14,671 nucleotides of DNA, taken from DG-33 sp964345105 (lineage in GTDB: Archaea; Hadarchaeota; Hadarchaeia; Hadarchaeales; Hadarchaeaceae). The notes below the pieces were generated by a model. The model saw only the letters and a program-made list of their open reading frames with translations. It was not told the origin of the DNA and did no database searches. The stretch covers positions 1 to 14,671 of the forward strand of contig CAYFPZ010000095.1 in the NCBI GenBank assembly GCA_964345105.1, given 5' to 3'. Every line of letters starts with the position of its first letter. Position 1 is the first letter of the stretch. The position numbers and the translations under genes were made by a program. This document shows positions 1 through 6,770 of this stretch, piece after piece.

Positions 1-273
1 CTCAGCAACTTGTCCGGGAGTTATCGCTTGGGGATTGACGGTTACCGCGGCGCCGGGAGCAGTAGCCGTGATATCGACAGCCCCGCCCTTGCCACTTCCC
101 AGTCCTTCGTCAGCAACAGTAACTAGGAATACACATCTCTGCCCGGCAATGGAGTCCATAGTGTTTTCAGGAATCACTTGCATGGAAAAGGGAGCACTAG
201 TAAGGAAAAGTGCGCCAGCAATCAGGCCAGCTGTAATTATTGATGCTATAGTCAGAACCAAGAACCTTTTCAT
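1..273 (-). CDS. Exported protein, N-terminal part (cut by left edge)
   Basis: Reading from an ATG at 273 the frame stays open for 91 codons to the window edge, so the 3' part is missing. The ATG is preceded by AAAGGATGG about 5 nt away, an acceptable ribosome binding site. The protein starts MKRF, then has a hydrophobic segment at about residues 5-25, which fits a Sec signal peptide or N-terminal anchor. After it comes a Gly/Thr/Val/Ala-rich stretch with the alternating pattern of a beta-sandwich (residues 32-91), including VTVADEG and VTVNPQAITPGQVAE, typical of Ig-like domains in archaeal surface proteins. No enzyme motif is visible. It is the next gene downstream of the dehydrogenase at 459-1724 on the same strand, but a T-tract and a 185-nt gap separate them, so it probably has its own promoter. 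Function is unknown; export is likely. Confidence 0.72.
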   Translation of the reverse strand, partial: MKRFLVLTIASIITAGLIAGALFLTSAPFSMQVIPENTMDSIAGQRCVFLVTVADEGLGSGKGGAVDITATAPGAAVTVNPQAITPGQVAE

Positions 274-410
274 CGGACCATCCTTTTTTAATTAGCTTTT
301 ACCCGCCTTTCCACATTTCTACTGATTTAGATATTCATTAATCTAGTTGTTGCAAGTGTTATTTCACTTTAGTTTTTTGTTCTTGGCGGGGCTTGCGCGG
401 GTGTGGTTCA

Positions 411-422
411 TAAATAAAAAAA
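411..422 (-). terminator. T-tract terminator after the aminotransferase-cupin-dehydrogenase operon
   Basis: On the minus strand a run of seven T followed by ATTTA lies 37 nt after the stop codon of the dehydrogenase. Archaeal RNA polymerase can terminate on T-runs without a hairpin. No strong stem precedes it. The gap 274-458 holds no other feature I can support; a TATA box for the exported-protein gene is not clear. Confidence 0.45.
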
Positions 423-458
423 CTCGGCATGTACTTTTACCCCACGAGATTATTTAGT

Positions 459-1724
459 TTATTCGGATGGGGCCTCTGCCACTTTTTTGGGTTTCCAAGT
501 TCCCCGCGCGACTTTTGGCACGAATTTGTCAAGCCCCTTAAGCGGGAAATTAAACTTCTTTCCCTTCTCCGCGGCCATGTAACACGCCATTAGGAGCTCG
601 ACCACAAATGCTCCGTCCTCCCACGTCTCCTTTGGTGTCCTACCATCGAGGAAGCTCTCGACCATGTGCCTGTCTTCGCCTTCATATCCATATGCAACCG
701 ACTCATCTGGTAATGCTGGCATGAGGCCTTGCTCTGCCGCCTGCTTCTCGACTATGTCTTCTCCCGTCTTTCCCTTGACTTCTCGGCTGAAGAAAACGTT
801 GAGCTCAGGGTTTAGGGTGTTGACCTGCATGTAGTACTCTGGCCCTAAGAGTTCGAAGCTTAACCTCAGTCCGGGACCTACGAAGCTCCAAGAGGTTGTC
901 ACTTCCACCATCGTCAAGAGACCTTCTGGAGTCTCATACAATACGTTTGCTTTCGCGAAGTCCTCCACCGGGGTCTTAGAATAGTCGATTTTTCCTCCGG
1001 TTGTGTTCTTGAGACGTTGGATGTAATCTGGCCTCGTCCACTTCAGCGATGCGATCTCGGCCGACACCGTGCGGGGTTCCAGCGCCTTCTTTTCTTCATC
1101 GGGGGCCGTGAGCAAAAAACGGGCAGCTTCGTGACTATGACACATCATATCGTTCAGTGCTCCACCTCCTTGTTTAGTCCCATCCCAGAACCATGCTTCA
1201 TGCGGTCCACCATGCTCCTCCGCGCATCTTGCTAGATAAGGGCGCCCAGTGGTTGAAGCCCCTCTTCGCCACAGGATTTCCTTGCCTCTGACTACCGACG
1301 GGGCAAAAACTTGGTTCTCAAGATAGCCATGGAGCAATCCAGTTTTTTTAATCAGCTCGAGCATCCTTTCAGCTTCATCCACGTTGCGGGCCAATGGTTT
1401 TTCACATGCTATGCCCACGAGTTCAGCTCGCCCCTGCGTCACCTCCTCTGTTATCGCCTCCATTACTGGCAACCTGGCAAAGTTTGGCACAGTTATCCAT
1501 ACTGCATTGACCCCAGGATCTCCTATCATTTCAGCTACATCAGTATAGACCTTGGGATCGCCTACTCTGAGTTTTCTGCAACGAGTTGCTGTAGCTTTTG
1601 CTCTTTTCTCTTCAAGATCACATATGGCTGTTATGTCTGCATGTCTTACGCCCTTCCATGCGTTCACGTGAAACGTATTTGTAACAAAACCCGCTCCAAC
1701 AAATCCTACTCCAAGTCTTTTCAT
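459..1724 (-). CDS. Gfo/Idh/MocA-family NAD(P)-dependent oxidoreductase
   Basis: The 421-residue product is a Gfo/Idh/MocA-type dehydrogenase, which oxidises or reduces a hydroxyl of a sugar or cyclitol with NAD(P). The Rossmann fold starts at once (VGFVGAGFV, residues 6-14). The family's EKP signature is at 108-110 (CEKPLARN). The second conserved motif, GGGALNDMMCH at 186-196, contains Asp192 and His196, which line the active site in this family. Length is slightly above the usual 330-400 residues. I chose ATG 1724 over the upstream TTG at 1739. It overlaps the cupin stop codon as TAATG, and GAGG lies 6 nt before it, whereas the upstream start would add five residues inside the cupin gene. 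It is the last gene of the operon with the aminotransferase and cupin. The pairing suggests keto-sugar formation before or after transamination, but the substrate is unknown. Confidence 0.9.
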   Translation of the reverse strand: MKRLGVGFVGAGFVTNTFHVNAWKGVRHADITAICDLEEKRAKATATRCRKLRVGDPKVYTDVAEMIGDPGVNAVWITVPNFARLPVMEAITEEVTQGRAELVGIACEKPLARNVDEAERMLELIKKTGLLHGYLENQVFAPSVVRGKEILWRRGASTTGRPYLARCAEEHGGPHEAWFWDGTKQGGGALNDMMCHSHEAARFLLTAPDEEKKALEPRTVSAEIASLKWTRPDYIQRLKNTTGGKIDYSKTPVEDFAKANVLYETPEGLLTMVEVTTSWSFVGPGLRLSFELLGPEYYMQVNTLNPELNVFFSREVKGKTGEDIVEKQAAEQGLMPALPDESVAYGYEGEDRHMVESFLDGRTPKETWEDGAFVVELLMACYMAAEKGKKFNFPLKGLDKFVPKVARGTWKPKKVAEAPSE

Positions 1725-2197
1725 TAAAAACCTCGGCAAGTGTTTGTTAATGGTTTCAAAGATTTTTCTTTTATTTCAGGAGGCAGTGGAATCTCTTCTA
1801 GGAAGTACGGTGGAGATTTCACCACGATGAATTTACAGTCCCCCTCTCCCAAATTCCAGAGCGAATGTGGCGTACCGCGGGGCACATACACCGAGTCTCC
1901 CGGCCCAAGCACGACTTTGACATCTTCTTCCTCTGTTGATCTGTAGGCGAACTGTACTTTTCCTTCTAGGATATGCAAGATTTCCTCACCAGAATGTGCA
2001 TGATAATTGTGTCCTCCACCACGTTCGAATAATATCCACGCCAAATAGATATTCGAACCTATGTCACTCGTAACAAGGTTTTTAAATGACCATCCAGGTT
2101 GAGAACCCTCGTTTAAAGGCTTTTTAAAGAAGGTCACTACGGCATTTTTTCTCTCTATTGCAAAATCATCGTAAGTTAAATCTTTAGAGTATTTCAA
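1724..2197 (-). CDS. Small single-domain cupin protein
   Basis: The 157-residue product is one cupin barrel with both metal-binding motifs complete. Motif 1 is at residues 60-79 (ligands His66, His68, Glu72, closing Gly79). Motif 2 is at 100-115 (Gly100, Pro106, Gly108, His111, Asn115). It is therefore expected to bind one metal ion in the cytoplasm. Cupins in sugar clusters act as isomerases, epimerases, dioxygenases or ligand sensors, and nothing here selects one role. It lies between the aminotransferase (45-nt gap) and the dehydrogenase (1-nt overlap, TAATG), so it is co-transcribed. The start is doubtful: the only usable in-frame codon near the family N-terminus is TTG at 2197, without a good Shine-Dalgarno. 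A well-spaced AAAGGA plus ATG at 2213 is out of frame by one base and gives only nine codons. Either TTG is used or one base is wrong in this spot. Confidence 0.88.
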   Translation of the reverse strand: MKYSKDLTYDDFAIERKNAVVTFFKKPLNEGSQPGWSFKNLVTSDIGSNIYLAWILFERGGGHNYHAHSGEEILHILEGKVQFAYRSTEEEDVKVVLGPGDSVYVPRGTPHSLWNLGEGDCKFIVVKSPPYFLEEIPLPPEIKEKSLKPLTNTCRGF

Positions 2198-2242
2198 CTG
2201 CTTTGAATTCCATATATTTTCCTTTTTAATAAAATCACCATT

Positions 2243-3577
2243 TTACTTTTTGAATTCAGACATCCCGCCCCATTCTCCAAAATCGAATTTTTTGGTTATT
2301 TCCTCTTTGTGCTTTTTAAGTTCATCAACATTTTCGTATACTTTCTGGATTGCGTCAATATACTGCTTGACAAGATCTGTGTCTACAGGAGGATTTACAA
2401 AGAAATTGTATACAGTTCGGCATAAATCCTCAGTTACCGGACAACTGCAAAGGCTGTAGTCAACCTTTCTAGCATTCGGACAATGAAAAGGACAACCTTT
2501 TCCGTAGCAATCCAAGTTCTGGAAAACGGGCTGTTTGTAAAGAGGGATTTTTTGATAGATATATGTCGGCACGCCCTCAGCTCTTAACGCTCCTAAAATG
2601 ACTTCCCGAGGCACGTTTGTTTTTTCTTCATTATGCTTCAACGCATATGAGTAATAGGCATGTTGAACATTTGGAGCAACGTAGGGGGGTTCTACACCTG
2701 GGATTTTTGCTACGTGCTCCGAAAGCATCGCTGCATTTTTCCTGCGTATTTCGTTGTTTTTATCCAGACGCTTCAGTTGCTCGATTCCAATTGCAGCCTG
2801 AATTTCGGTTAAACGGTAATTGTATCCAAGATCATACGAAATATACTCACGGGCTTTCCCCGCAATTAACTTTTCACCAAATAGCCTGACGCGACTAGCA
2901 AAAGCAGCCAATTTGGGATCGTTTGTCACTAGCATTCCTCCTTCTCCGCAAGGAAGATTTTTGCTCTCGTGGAAACTAAAACAGGCTACATGTTCAATAC
3001 TACCGGTTTTTTTCCCGTCGTAGGTGGCGCCATGAGATTGCGCACAGTCCCCTATCAAAACTAAATCGTTTTTCTTACATATTTCGAGGAGAGGTTTTCT
3101 ATCCGCCGGGTGGCCGTAAAAGTCAACCGCCATGATGGCTTTTGTTTTAGGAGTTATGGCTTTTTCCACTTCTTCCGGATTTATGTTATAAGTCTTAGGG
3201 TCTACATCCACAAATACCGGAATTGCATTATTGTACAAAATGGATACTGCGGACGCTATAAACGTATATGCGGGCACGATGACTTCATCACCTGGGCCTG
3301 CCTTAGCTGCTGCAATAGCTGCATGAAGGGCTGTCGTTCCACTACTGAAAGCTATCGCATATTCTACGCCTATGTAATCCGCAAATTTATGTTCAAACTC
3401 TTTTACTTTTGTCCCTGTTAAGGAACATAGCCTCCTACTTTTTAGCACATCGACTACTGCTTTAATTTCTCCCTCCTCAATAATGGGATATTCCCAACTC
3501 CAGTTTGGTTCCCCGGGCTCGCACATCTTTTTTAATGTTACAGTTGGTTCTCCGCCTAAAATGGCTAGTTTAGACAT
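2243..3577 (-). CDS. DegT/DnrJ/EryC1/StrS-family PLP aminotransferase
   Basis: This 444-residue protein belongs to the sugar aminotransferases that move an amino group, usually from glutamate or glutamine, to a keto-sugar or keto-cyclitol. Visible landmarks are SSGTTALH (78-85, phosphate binding), GDCAQSHGA (176-184, with Asp177 for the PLP ring nitrogen) and SFHESKN-CGEGG (201-214), whose Lys206 should carry PLP. The C-terminal third contains a cysteine-rich stretch: Cys357, 362, 366, 377, 379 and 386, starting CYGKGCPFHCP. Related bacterial family members carry a similar CPF-CP segment, but its role is not established. It is the first gene of the operon. The ATG has no Shine-Dalgarno, and the TATA box is centred 26 nt upstream, which predicts a leaderless mRNA. 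Partner genes suggest an amino-sugar or aminocyclitol substrate; direction (making or degrading) is open. Confidence 0.93.
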   Translation of the reverse strand: MSKLAILGGEPTVTLKKMCEPGEPNWSWEYPIIEEGEIKAVVDVLKSRRLCSLTGTKVKEFEHKFADYIGVEYAIAFSSGTTALHAAIAAAKAGPGDEVIVPAYTFIASAVSILYNNAIPVFVDVDPKTYNINPEEVEKAITPKTKAIMAVDFYGHPADRKPLLEICKKNDLVLIGDCAQSHGATYDGKKTGSIEHVACFSFHESKNLPCGEGGMLVTNDPKLAAFASRVRLFGEKLIAGKAREYISYDLGYNYRLTEIQAAIGIEQLKRLDKNNEIRRKNAAMLSEHVAKIPGVEPPYVAPNVQHAYYSYALKHNEEKTNVPREVILGALRAEGVPTYIYQKIPLYKQPVFQNLDCYGKGCPFHCPNARKVDYSLCSCPVTEDLCRTVYNFFVNPPVDTDLVKQYIDAIQKVYENVDELKKHKEEITKKFDFGEWGGMSEFKK

Positions 3578-3598
3578 GGCAAACTTTTTGTGTTTTTT

Positions 3599-3607
3599 TT
3601 AAATAAA
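3599..3607 (-). promoter_or_regulatory. BRE/TATA box of the aminotransferase operon (leaderless)
   Basis: On the minus strand CGAAAGA is followed by TTTATTTAA, a good archaeal BRE plus TATA. Its centre is about 26 nt before the aminotransferase ATG at 3577. Transcription would therefore start at or next to the start codon, which agrees with the missing Shine-Dalgarno. Confidence 0.65.
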
Positions 3608-3623
3608 TCTTTCGGTAACTTAG

Positions 3624-3664
3624 ATGTAACCAAAATTTTTAATAACATGTAAATTTAATGTAAA
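3624..3664. promoter_or_regulatory. Three phased ATGTAA direct repeats, candidate operator
   Basis: ATGTAA occurs at 3624-3629, 3647-3652 and 3658-3663 on the plus strand. The starts are 23 and 11 bp apart, so all three face the same side of the helix. The last two are longer (ATGTAAATTTA and ATGTAAATCTA). The cluster sits exactly between the two divergent TATA boxes (3599-3607 and 3670-3679). An imperfect dyad GGTAAC-N6-GTAACC (3614-3631) overlaps the first copy. This is the layout of a shared binding site for a regulator, but the region is AT-rich and chance cannot be excluded. No obvious regulator gene for it lies in the window. Confidence 0.4.
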
Positions 3665-3669
3665 TCTAA

Positions 3670-3679
3670 TATAAAAATT
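3670..3679 (+). promoter_or_regulatory. TATA box of the phosphotriesterase-family gene
   Basis: TATAAAAATT preceded by an A/T-rich BRE-like stretch. A start about 26 nt downstream would fall near 3700 and leave a leader of about 30 nt containing the ribosome binding site GGGTGGA at 3714-3720. Confidence 0.55.
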
Positions 3680-3728
3680 TAACAAAAATTGATTTTAATG
3701 AGGATAAGAAAATGGGTGGAAAAACTTG

Positions 3729-4811
3729 ATGAGAGGTAAACTCAAGAGAGAGGATCTTAAAGGTAGGGTACTTACAGTTCGCGGATTAATAAATCCGGAA
3801 GATATGGGAATAACGTTAACCCACGAACATTTGCTAATTGAGCTCCCCCCGTATTTTTCTAAGGAATCACCCCCGCTGGGAGAAAGGAGATTAGTGGAAG
3901 AAAAAGTAAGTCCTAAAAATCGCCTCCGTGTTCAGAAAAATTTTCCGATGAATAAAGATAATCTTCGTATAGATGATAAAGAAGTTGTAATCCAAGAGTT
4001 AAAGGATTACATTAGCATGGGGGGTCGTTCTCTTGTGGATGTAACATCTATTGGTCTCAGAAGAGACCCTCTTGCTATAAGTCAGATAGCTCACGCGACT
4101 AACTTAAACATAATCATGGGGGCTGGTTTTTACGTTAAAGAAAGCCACCCTTCATGGATACGTGATTGCACTGAATCTGAAATTACTGAGAAGTTAGTTG
4201 GAGAAATCGTGAAAGGGGAGGAGAAGTACGGAATACACCCAGGGGTTATAGGCGAAATTGGTCTTCATGATCCCATTGCGGATGATGAAAAAAAAGTTCT
4301 TCGGGCCGCCGTCGCTGCGCAAAACGAAATCGGCGTTCCGATTCTAATTCATCCCTCAGAATTCGTTAATTGTTCAAATATTGGGCTTGAAGCAGTAGAT
4401 ATTCTTGAGAATGAAGGTGCAAATTTTGAACAGGTTATCATCAGTCATATGGATCATCGGCTCGCCTATGAAGATAACGTAGAATACCAGAAATCAGTTG
4501 CGGAACGAGGGCCCTATATCGCAATTGATAATTGGGGGGGCGATTGGTATATGCCCTATTGTGATTGGGAGTGTGCCACCGACCAACGAAGGGTTGAGGC
4601 ACTTATGGATTTGATTGACTCAGGCTACACTGATAAGATTCTGCTTTCCCACGACATTTGCTGTAAAGCACAGCTAAAAAAATACGGAGGCCTTGGGTTT
4701 GACCATCTATTTAGAAATATTGTCCCACGTCTTAGAAAAAAAGGCTTGAGCGATAAAATTATAAATAAAATTTTCGTGGAAAATCCAAAAGAAGCTTTTC
4801 AGTTTCGTTAA
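3729..4811 (+). CDS. Phosphotriesterase-family (PTE/PHP-like) metal-dependent hydrolase
   Basis: The 360-residue TIM-barrel protein belongs to the amidohydrolase superfamily, COG1735 branch. All binuclear metal ligands expected for the family are visible: His32 and His34 (THEHLL), bridging Glu176 in GVIGEIGL, His208 (LIHPS), His240 (IISHMDH) and Asp309 (LLSHD). Glu takes the place of the carboxylated lysine of true phosphotriesterases, as in the E. coli PHP type. Characterised relatives with sugar-linked gene neighbours hydrolyse sugar lactones or phosphorylated sugar lactones, so a lactonase fits the dehydrogenase nearby; organophosphate hydrolysis is not implied. ATG 3729 is preferred to the adjacent TTG 3726; GGGTGGA lies 8 nt before it. 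The gene is transcribed divergently from the aminotransferase operon and convergently to the ABC importer. The exact substrate is unknown. Confidence 0.9.
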   Translation: MRGKLKREDLKGRVLTVRGLINPEDMGITLTHEHLLIELPPYFSKESPPLGERRLVEEKVSPKNRLRVQKNFPMNKDNLRIDDKEVVIQELKDYISMGGRSLVDVTSIGLRRDPLAISQIAHATNLNIIMGAGFYVKESHPSWIRDCTESEITEKLVGEIVKGEEKYGIHPGVIGEIGLHDPIADDEKKVLRAAVAAQNEIGVPILIHPSEFVNCSNIGLEAVDILENEGANFEQVIISHMDHRLAYEDNVEYQKSVAERGPYIAIDNWGGDWYMPYCDWECATDQRRVEALMDLIDSGYTDKILLSHDICCKAQLKKYGGLGFDHLFRNIVPRLRKKGLSDKIINKIFVENPKEAFQFR

Positions 4812-4824
4812 AAGATTCTAAAGT

Positions 4825-4854
4825 GACCCTTGTAAACCCAAAAACGGTAGGGTC
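4825..4854. terminator. Hairpin and T-tracts between convergent genes
   Basis: GACCCT (4825-4830) pairs perfectly with AGGGTC (4849-4854), and ACC/GGT inside extends the stem after a left-hand bulge. T-rich tracts follow on both strands: plus T6 at 4893-4898, and minus GTTTTTG just before the hairpin. It lies in the 85-nt gap between the hydrolase and the permease stop codons and probably serves both transcripts. Confidence 0.45.
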
Positions 4855-4896
4855 TTTCAAAAACAGCCACTTAAATAATGTTAATTTTAGAATTTT

Positions 4897-5901
4897 TTAC
4901 TTTTTAAAAAATCCAGTTATCTTTTTAAACGGGATTTTTATACCGCTCGTCTGTAAGAATCTGATGGATAGCGCTGTCACCAGGATTAACCCCATGAAGA
5001 TATCCTGGTAGGCCGGCTCCAATCCCAACAAGTTCACGCCGTTAATTATGATTGTCAAAACCGAGCAGCCCAATATCGTTCTGATAATCGATCCCCTACC
5101 CCCAGTTAGGAGAGATCCACCGAGTATTGGGGCGGCGATAGCTGGCATCAGATAACCCTGCCCCATCAGAGGTCTTGCGGAGAGCGATCTGCTGACCACT
5201 ATCAGCCCGGCAATAGCGGCCATAATACTGCTTATAATGAAAAGTGTGAACTTTACCCTCTTTGTAGGGACCCCCATCAACCTTGCCGCCCGTTCGTTCC
5301 CCCCAGTATGGTAAACCCATCGGCCGAATCTAGTCTTTCTCAAAATGATTCCCAAGAGTATAATCAATAAAATCATCCAGAATACGGATGTGGAGATACC
5401 GGCGAACCTACCATAAAATATCTGGGGCAATAGTGTCTCTAGGAGTGGGACGGATCTATAATTACTTAACAGGAAAACTATTCCACCAACTCCTACAAAA
5501 GTGGCCAAAGTTACAAGGAAGGATGGTATCCTCAGCTTTACCGTGAAAAAACCATTGAACATGCCGACCGCAATCGCTGCGAGCATGCTGGCGAATATTA
5601 TATAAAATGTGTTGCTTGGGCTAGAAATTGCAGCTACTACGGCGGAGAGTTCGAGCACCGAGGGAAACGATATATCTATCTCCCCGGCAACCAGCAAGGA
5701 GTGCACTCCTATTGATAGAATAACCAGGATACTCATGCTTTCAAGTATCACCCTAAAGTTTGTGACGGTGAAAAAGTATGGACTCAAGAAAGAAAATGAA
5801 ATAGCTAGAAAGAAGATCGCCGCTATCAGGACGATGCCATTTATGTCAAAAAGTGTCCGCTTTATTTCAAGAACATCCAAGGTTTTTTCTCCTTCCTTCA
5901 T
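4897..5901 (-). CDS. CUT2 (ribose/xylose-type) sugar ABC transporter permease
   Basis: The 334-residue product is a multi-spanning membrane protein of the BPD_transp_2 (RbsC-like) family that forms the channel of a sugar importer. About eight to ten hydrophobic segments are spread between residues 22 and 315. Family landmarks are GEIDISFPSVL (first third), KLRIPSFLVTLAT, the cytoplasmic loop TRFGRWVYHTGGNERAARLMG that contacts the ATPase, and PILGGSLLTGGRGS near the C-terminus. I chose ATG 5901, whose A is shared with the ATPase stop codon (TGATG); GTG 5904 would add a single residue. That overlap implies translational coupling. Only one permease gene is present, so a homodimer is expected, as for RbsC. 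The sugar cannot be read from the sequence. Confidence 0.93.
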   Translation of the reverse strand: MKEGEKTLDVLEIKRTLFDINGIVLIAAIFFLAISFSFLSPYFFTVTNFRVILESMSILVILSIGVHSLLVAGEIDISFPSVLELSAVVAAISSPSNTFYIIFASMLAAIAVGMFNGFFTVKLRIPSFLVTLATFVGVGGIVFLLSNYRSVPLLETLLPQIFYGRFAGISTSVFWMILLIILLGIILRKTRFGRWVYHTGGNERAARLMGVPTKRVKFTLFIISSIMAAIAGLIVVSRSLSARPLMGQGYLMPAIAAPILGGSLLTGGRGSIIRTILGCSVLTIIINGVNLLGLEPAYQDIFMGLILVTALSIRFLQTSGIKIPFKKITGFFKK

Positions 5902-6692
5902 CACATGCGACGGAGTATCTCCTCTTTTTCGAGGCCTTTTTTAGTCTCGAATTCTAAGGTTATTTTTCCGAGTTTGAGTATCACTATCCGGTCGCATATC
6001 TGGATTGCATCCTCTAGGGCATGGGTTACAAAGATCATGGGGCAAATTCTTTTGGATTTTCGAAGGAGGGCAAATAGATTTCTCTTCGCCTTTTCCGAAA
6101 GGGCTGTGGTTGGTTCATCTAGGAGGAGAATTTTCGGGTTGAAGTAGAGCGCCCTCATGACCGAAACAGCCTGTCTCTCCCCCCCGGAAAAATTACTGAT
6201 TTCATCCGTAACTTTAAGATGGAATCCCATCTTACTGAGGTATCTGTCGGTCTCCTCCCTCATCTTCTTGAAGTCGACGAAATTGACCAAACCACTCGCA
6301 TATTTTTTCACAATTTCTTGTCCGATGAAGAAGTTCTCCACAACGCTCAACTGTTCGACAAGAGCCGATTCCTGATAAACACACTGTATTCCCTCCCGGA
6401 TGGCATCTCTGGGGCTATTGAGCTTCTTTCTCTTTCCTTCTATGTAAATTTCACCGGTTGTGGGTTGGATAGCTCCACGAATGATTTTGATCAAAGTTGA
6501 TTTACCAGCCCCGTTATCTCCTATTAATCCTAGAATTTCTCTTCTCCTCAACTTAAAGTTAACATCATTGAGCGCCTGGATGTGGCCAAAACTCTTCGAT
6601 ATTTTCCTGATTTCTAAGGCGATATCAGAACTTGCGCGTTTTTTAGCCAAAAGTCTTCTATGTTTCGCGTTAAATGCTCTGATTGCTACCAC
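5901..6692 (-). CDS. Sugar ABC transporter ATP-binding protein, single domain
   Basis: The product has one complete nucleotide-binding domain. With the start used here (263 residues) Walker A GDNGAGKST is at 58-66, the Q-loop is in VYQES, the signature FSGGE is at 168-172, Walker B with DEPT is at about 189-195, and the H-loop His is at 224. Most CUT2 ATPases (RbsA, XylG) carry two fused domains of about 500 residues; this is the short, FrcA-like form, which must dimerise. The start is uncertain because no ATG is in frame upstream of the domain. GTG 6692 and TTG 6650 are possible. AAGGTGG upstream could also serve a non-standard codon near 6680. TTG 6755 is unlikely because it lies inside a long hairpin. 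The gene overlaps the permease start (TGATG). It follows the binding-protein gene after an 80-nt structured gap. Confidence 0.88.
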   Translation of the reverse strand: MVAIRAFNAKHRRLLAKKRASSDIALEIRKISKSFGHIQALNDVNFKLRRREILGLIGDNGAGKSTLIKIIRGAIQPTTGEIYIEGKRKKLNSPRDAIREGIQCVYQESALVEQLSVVENFFIGQEIVKKYASGLVNFVDFKKMREETDRYLSKMGFHLKVTDEISNFSGGERQAVSVMRALYFNPKILLLDEPTTALSEKAKRNLFALLRKSKRICPMIFVTHALEDAIQICDRIVILKLGKITLEFETKKGLEKEEILRRM

Positions 6693-6704
6693 CTTAAATA
6701 AAAT

Positions 6705-6757
6705 GGCTGGGGGTGCTTCACAAACTCCATAAGGGAATTTATGTGAAGGCCCCAACC
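6705..6757 (-). other. Three-segment stem-loop between binding protein and ATPase
   Basis: In the minus-strand RNA three stems stack on one axis: GGUUGGGG with CCCCAGCC (6750-6757 / 6705-6712), CUUCAC with GUGAAG (6743-6748 / 6716-6721) and AAAUUCC with GGAGUUU (6734-6740 / 6722-6728). That makes 21 pairs around a 5-nt loop. Two pairs are G-U only on this strand and would be A-C mismatches on the other, so the structure belongs to the transcript of this operon. It begins 13 nt after the binding-protein stop codon. Such hairpins after a binding-protein gene protect its mRNA or reduce read-through, giving more binding protein than transporter. No long U-run follows, so protection or processing seems likelier than simple termination. 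Confidence 0.7.
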
Positions 6758-6770
6758 ACGAGTTCTGTTT

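Noticed and set aside
35..295. 86-codon open frame on the plus strand
   Set aside because: It is antisense to a convincing exported-protein gene (1-273, minus) with signal sequence and ribosome binding site. Its own product is Pro/Ser-rich without motifs.
274..458. Search for a tRNA or small RNA in the leftmost intergenic gap
   Set aside because: No cloverleaf, T-loop motif or strong hairpin was seen; only a T-tract is supported.
3729..4811. Reading the hydrolase as an organophosphate-degrading phosphotriesterase
   Set aside because: The bridging ligand is Glu176 in GEIG rather than a carboxylated Lys, and the gene context is sugar metabolism. Only the fold family is supported.
6693..6755. 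TTG 6755 as ATPase start, giving a 21-residue extension
   Set aside because: The codons lie inside the three-part stem-loop and the added sequence does not resemble the start of ABC ATPases.
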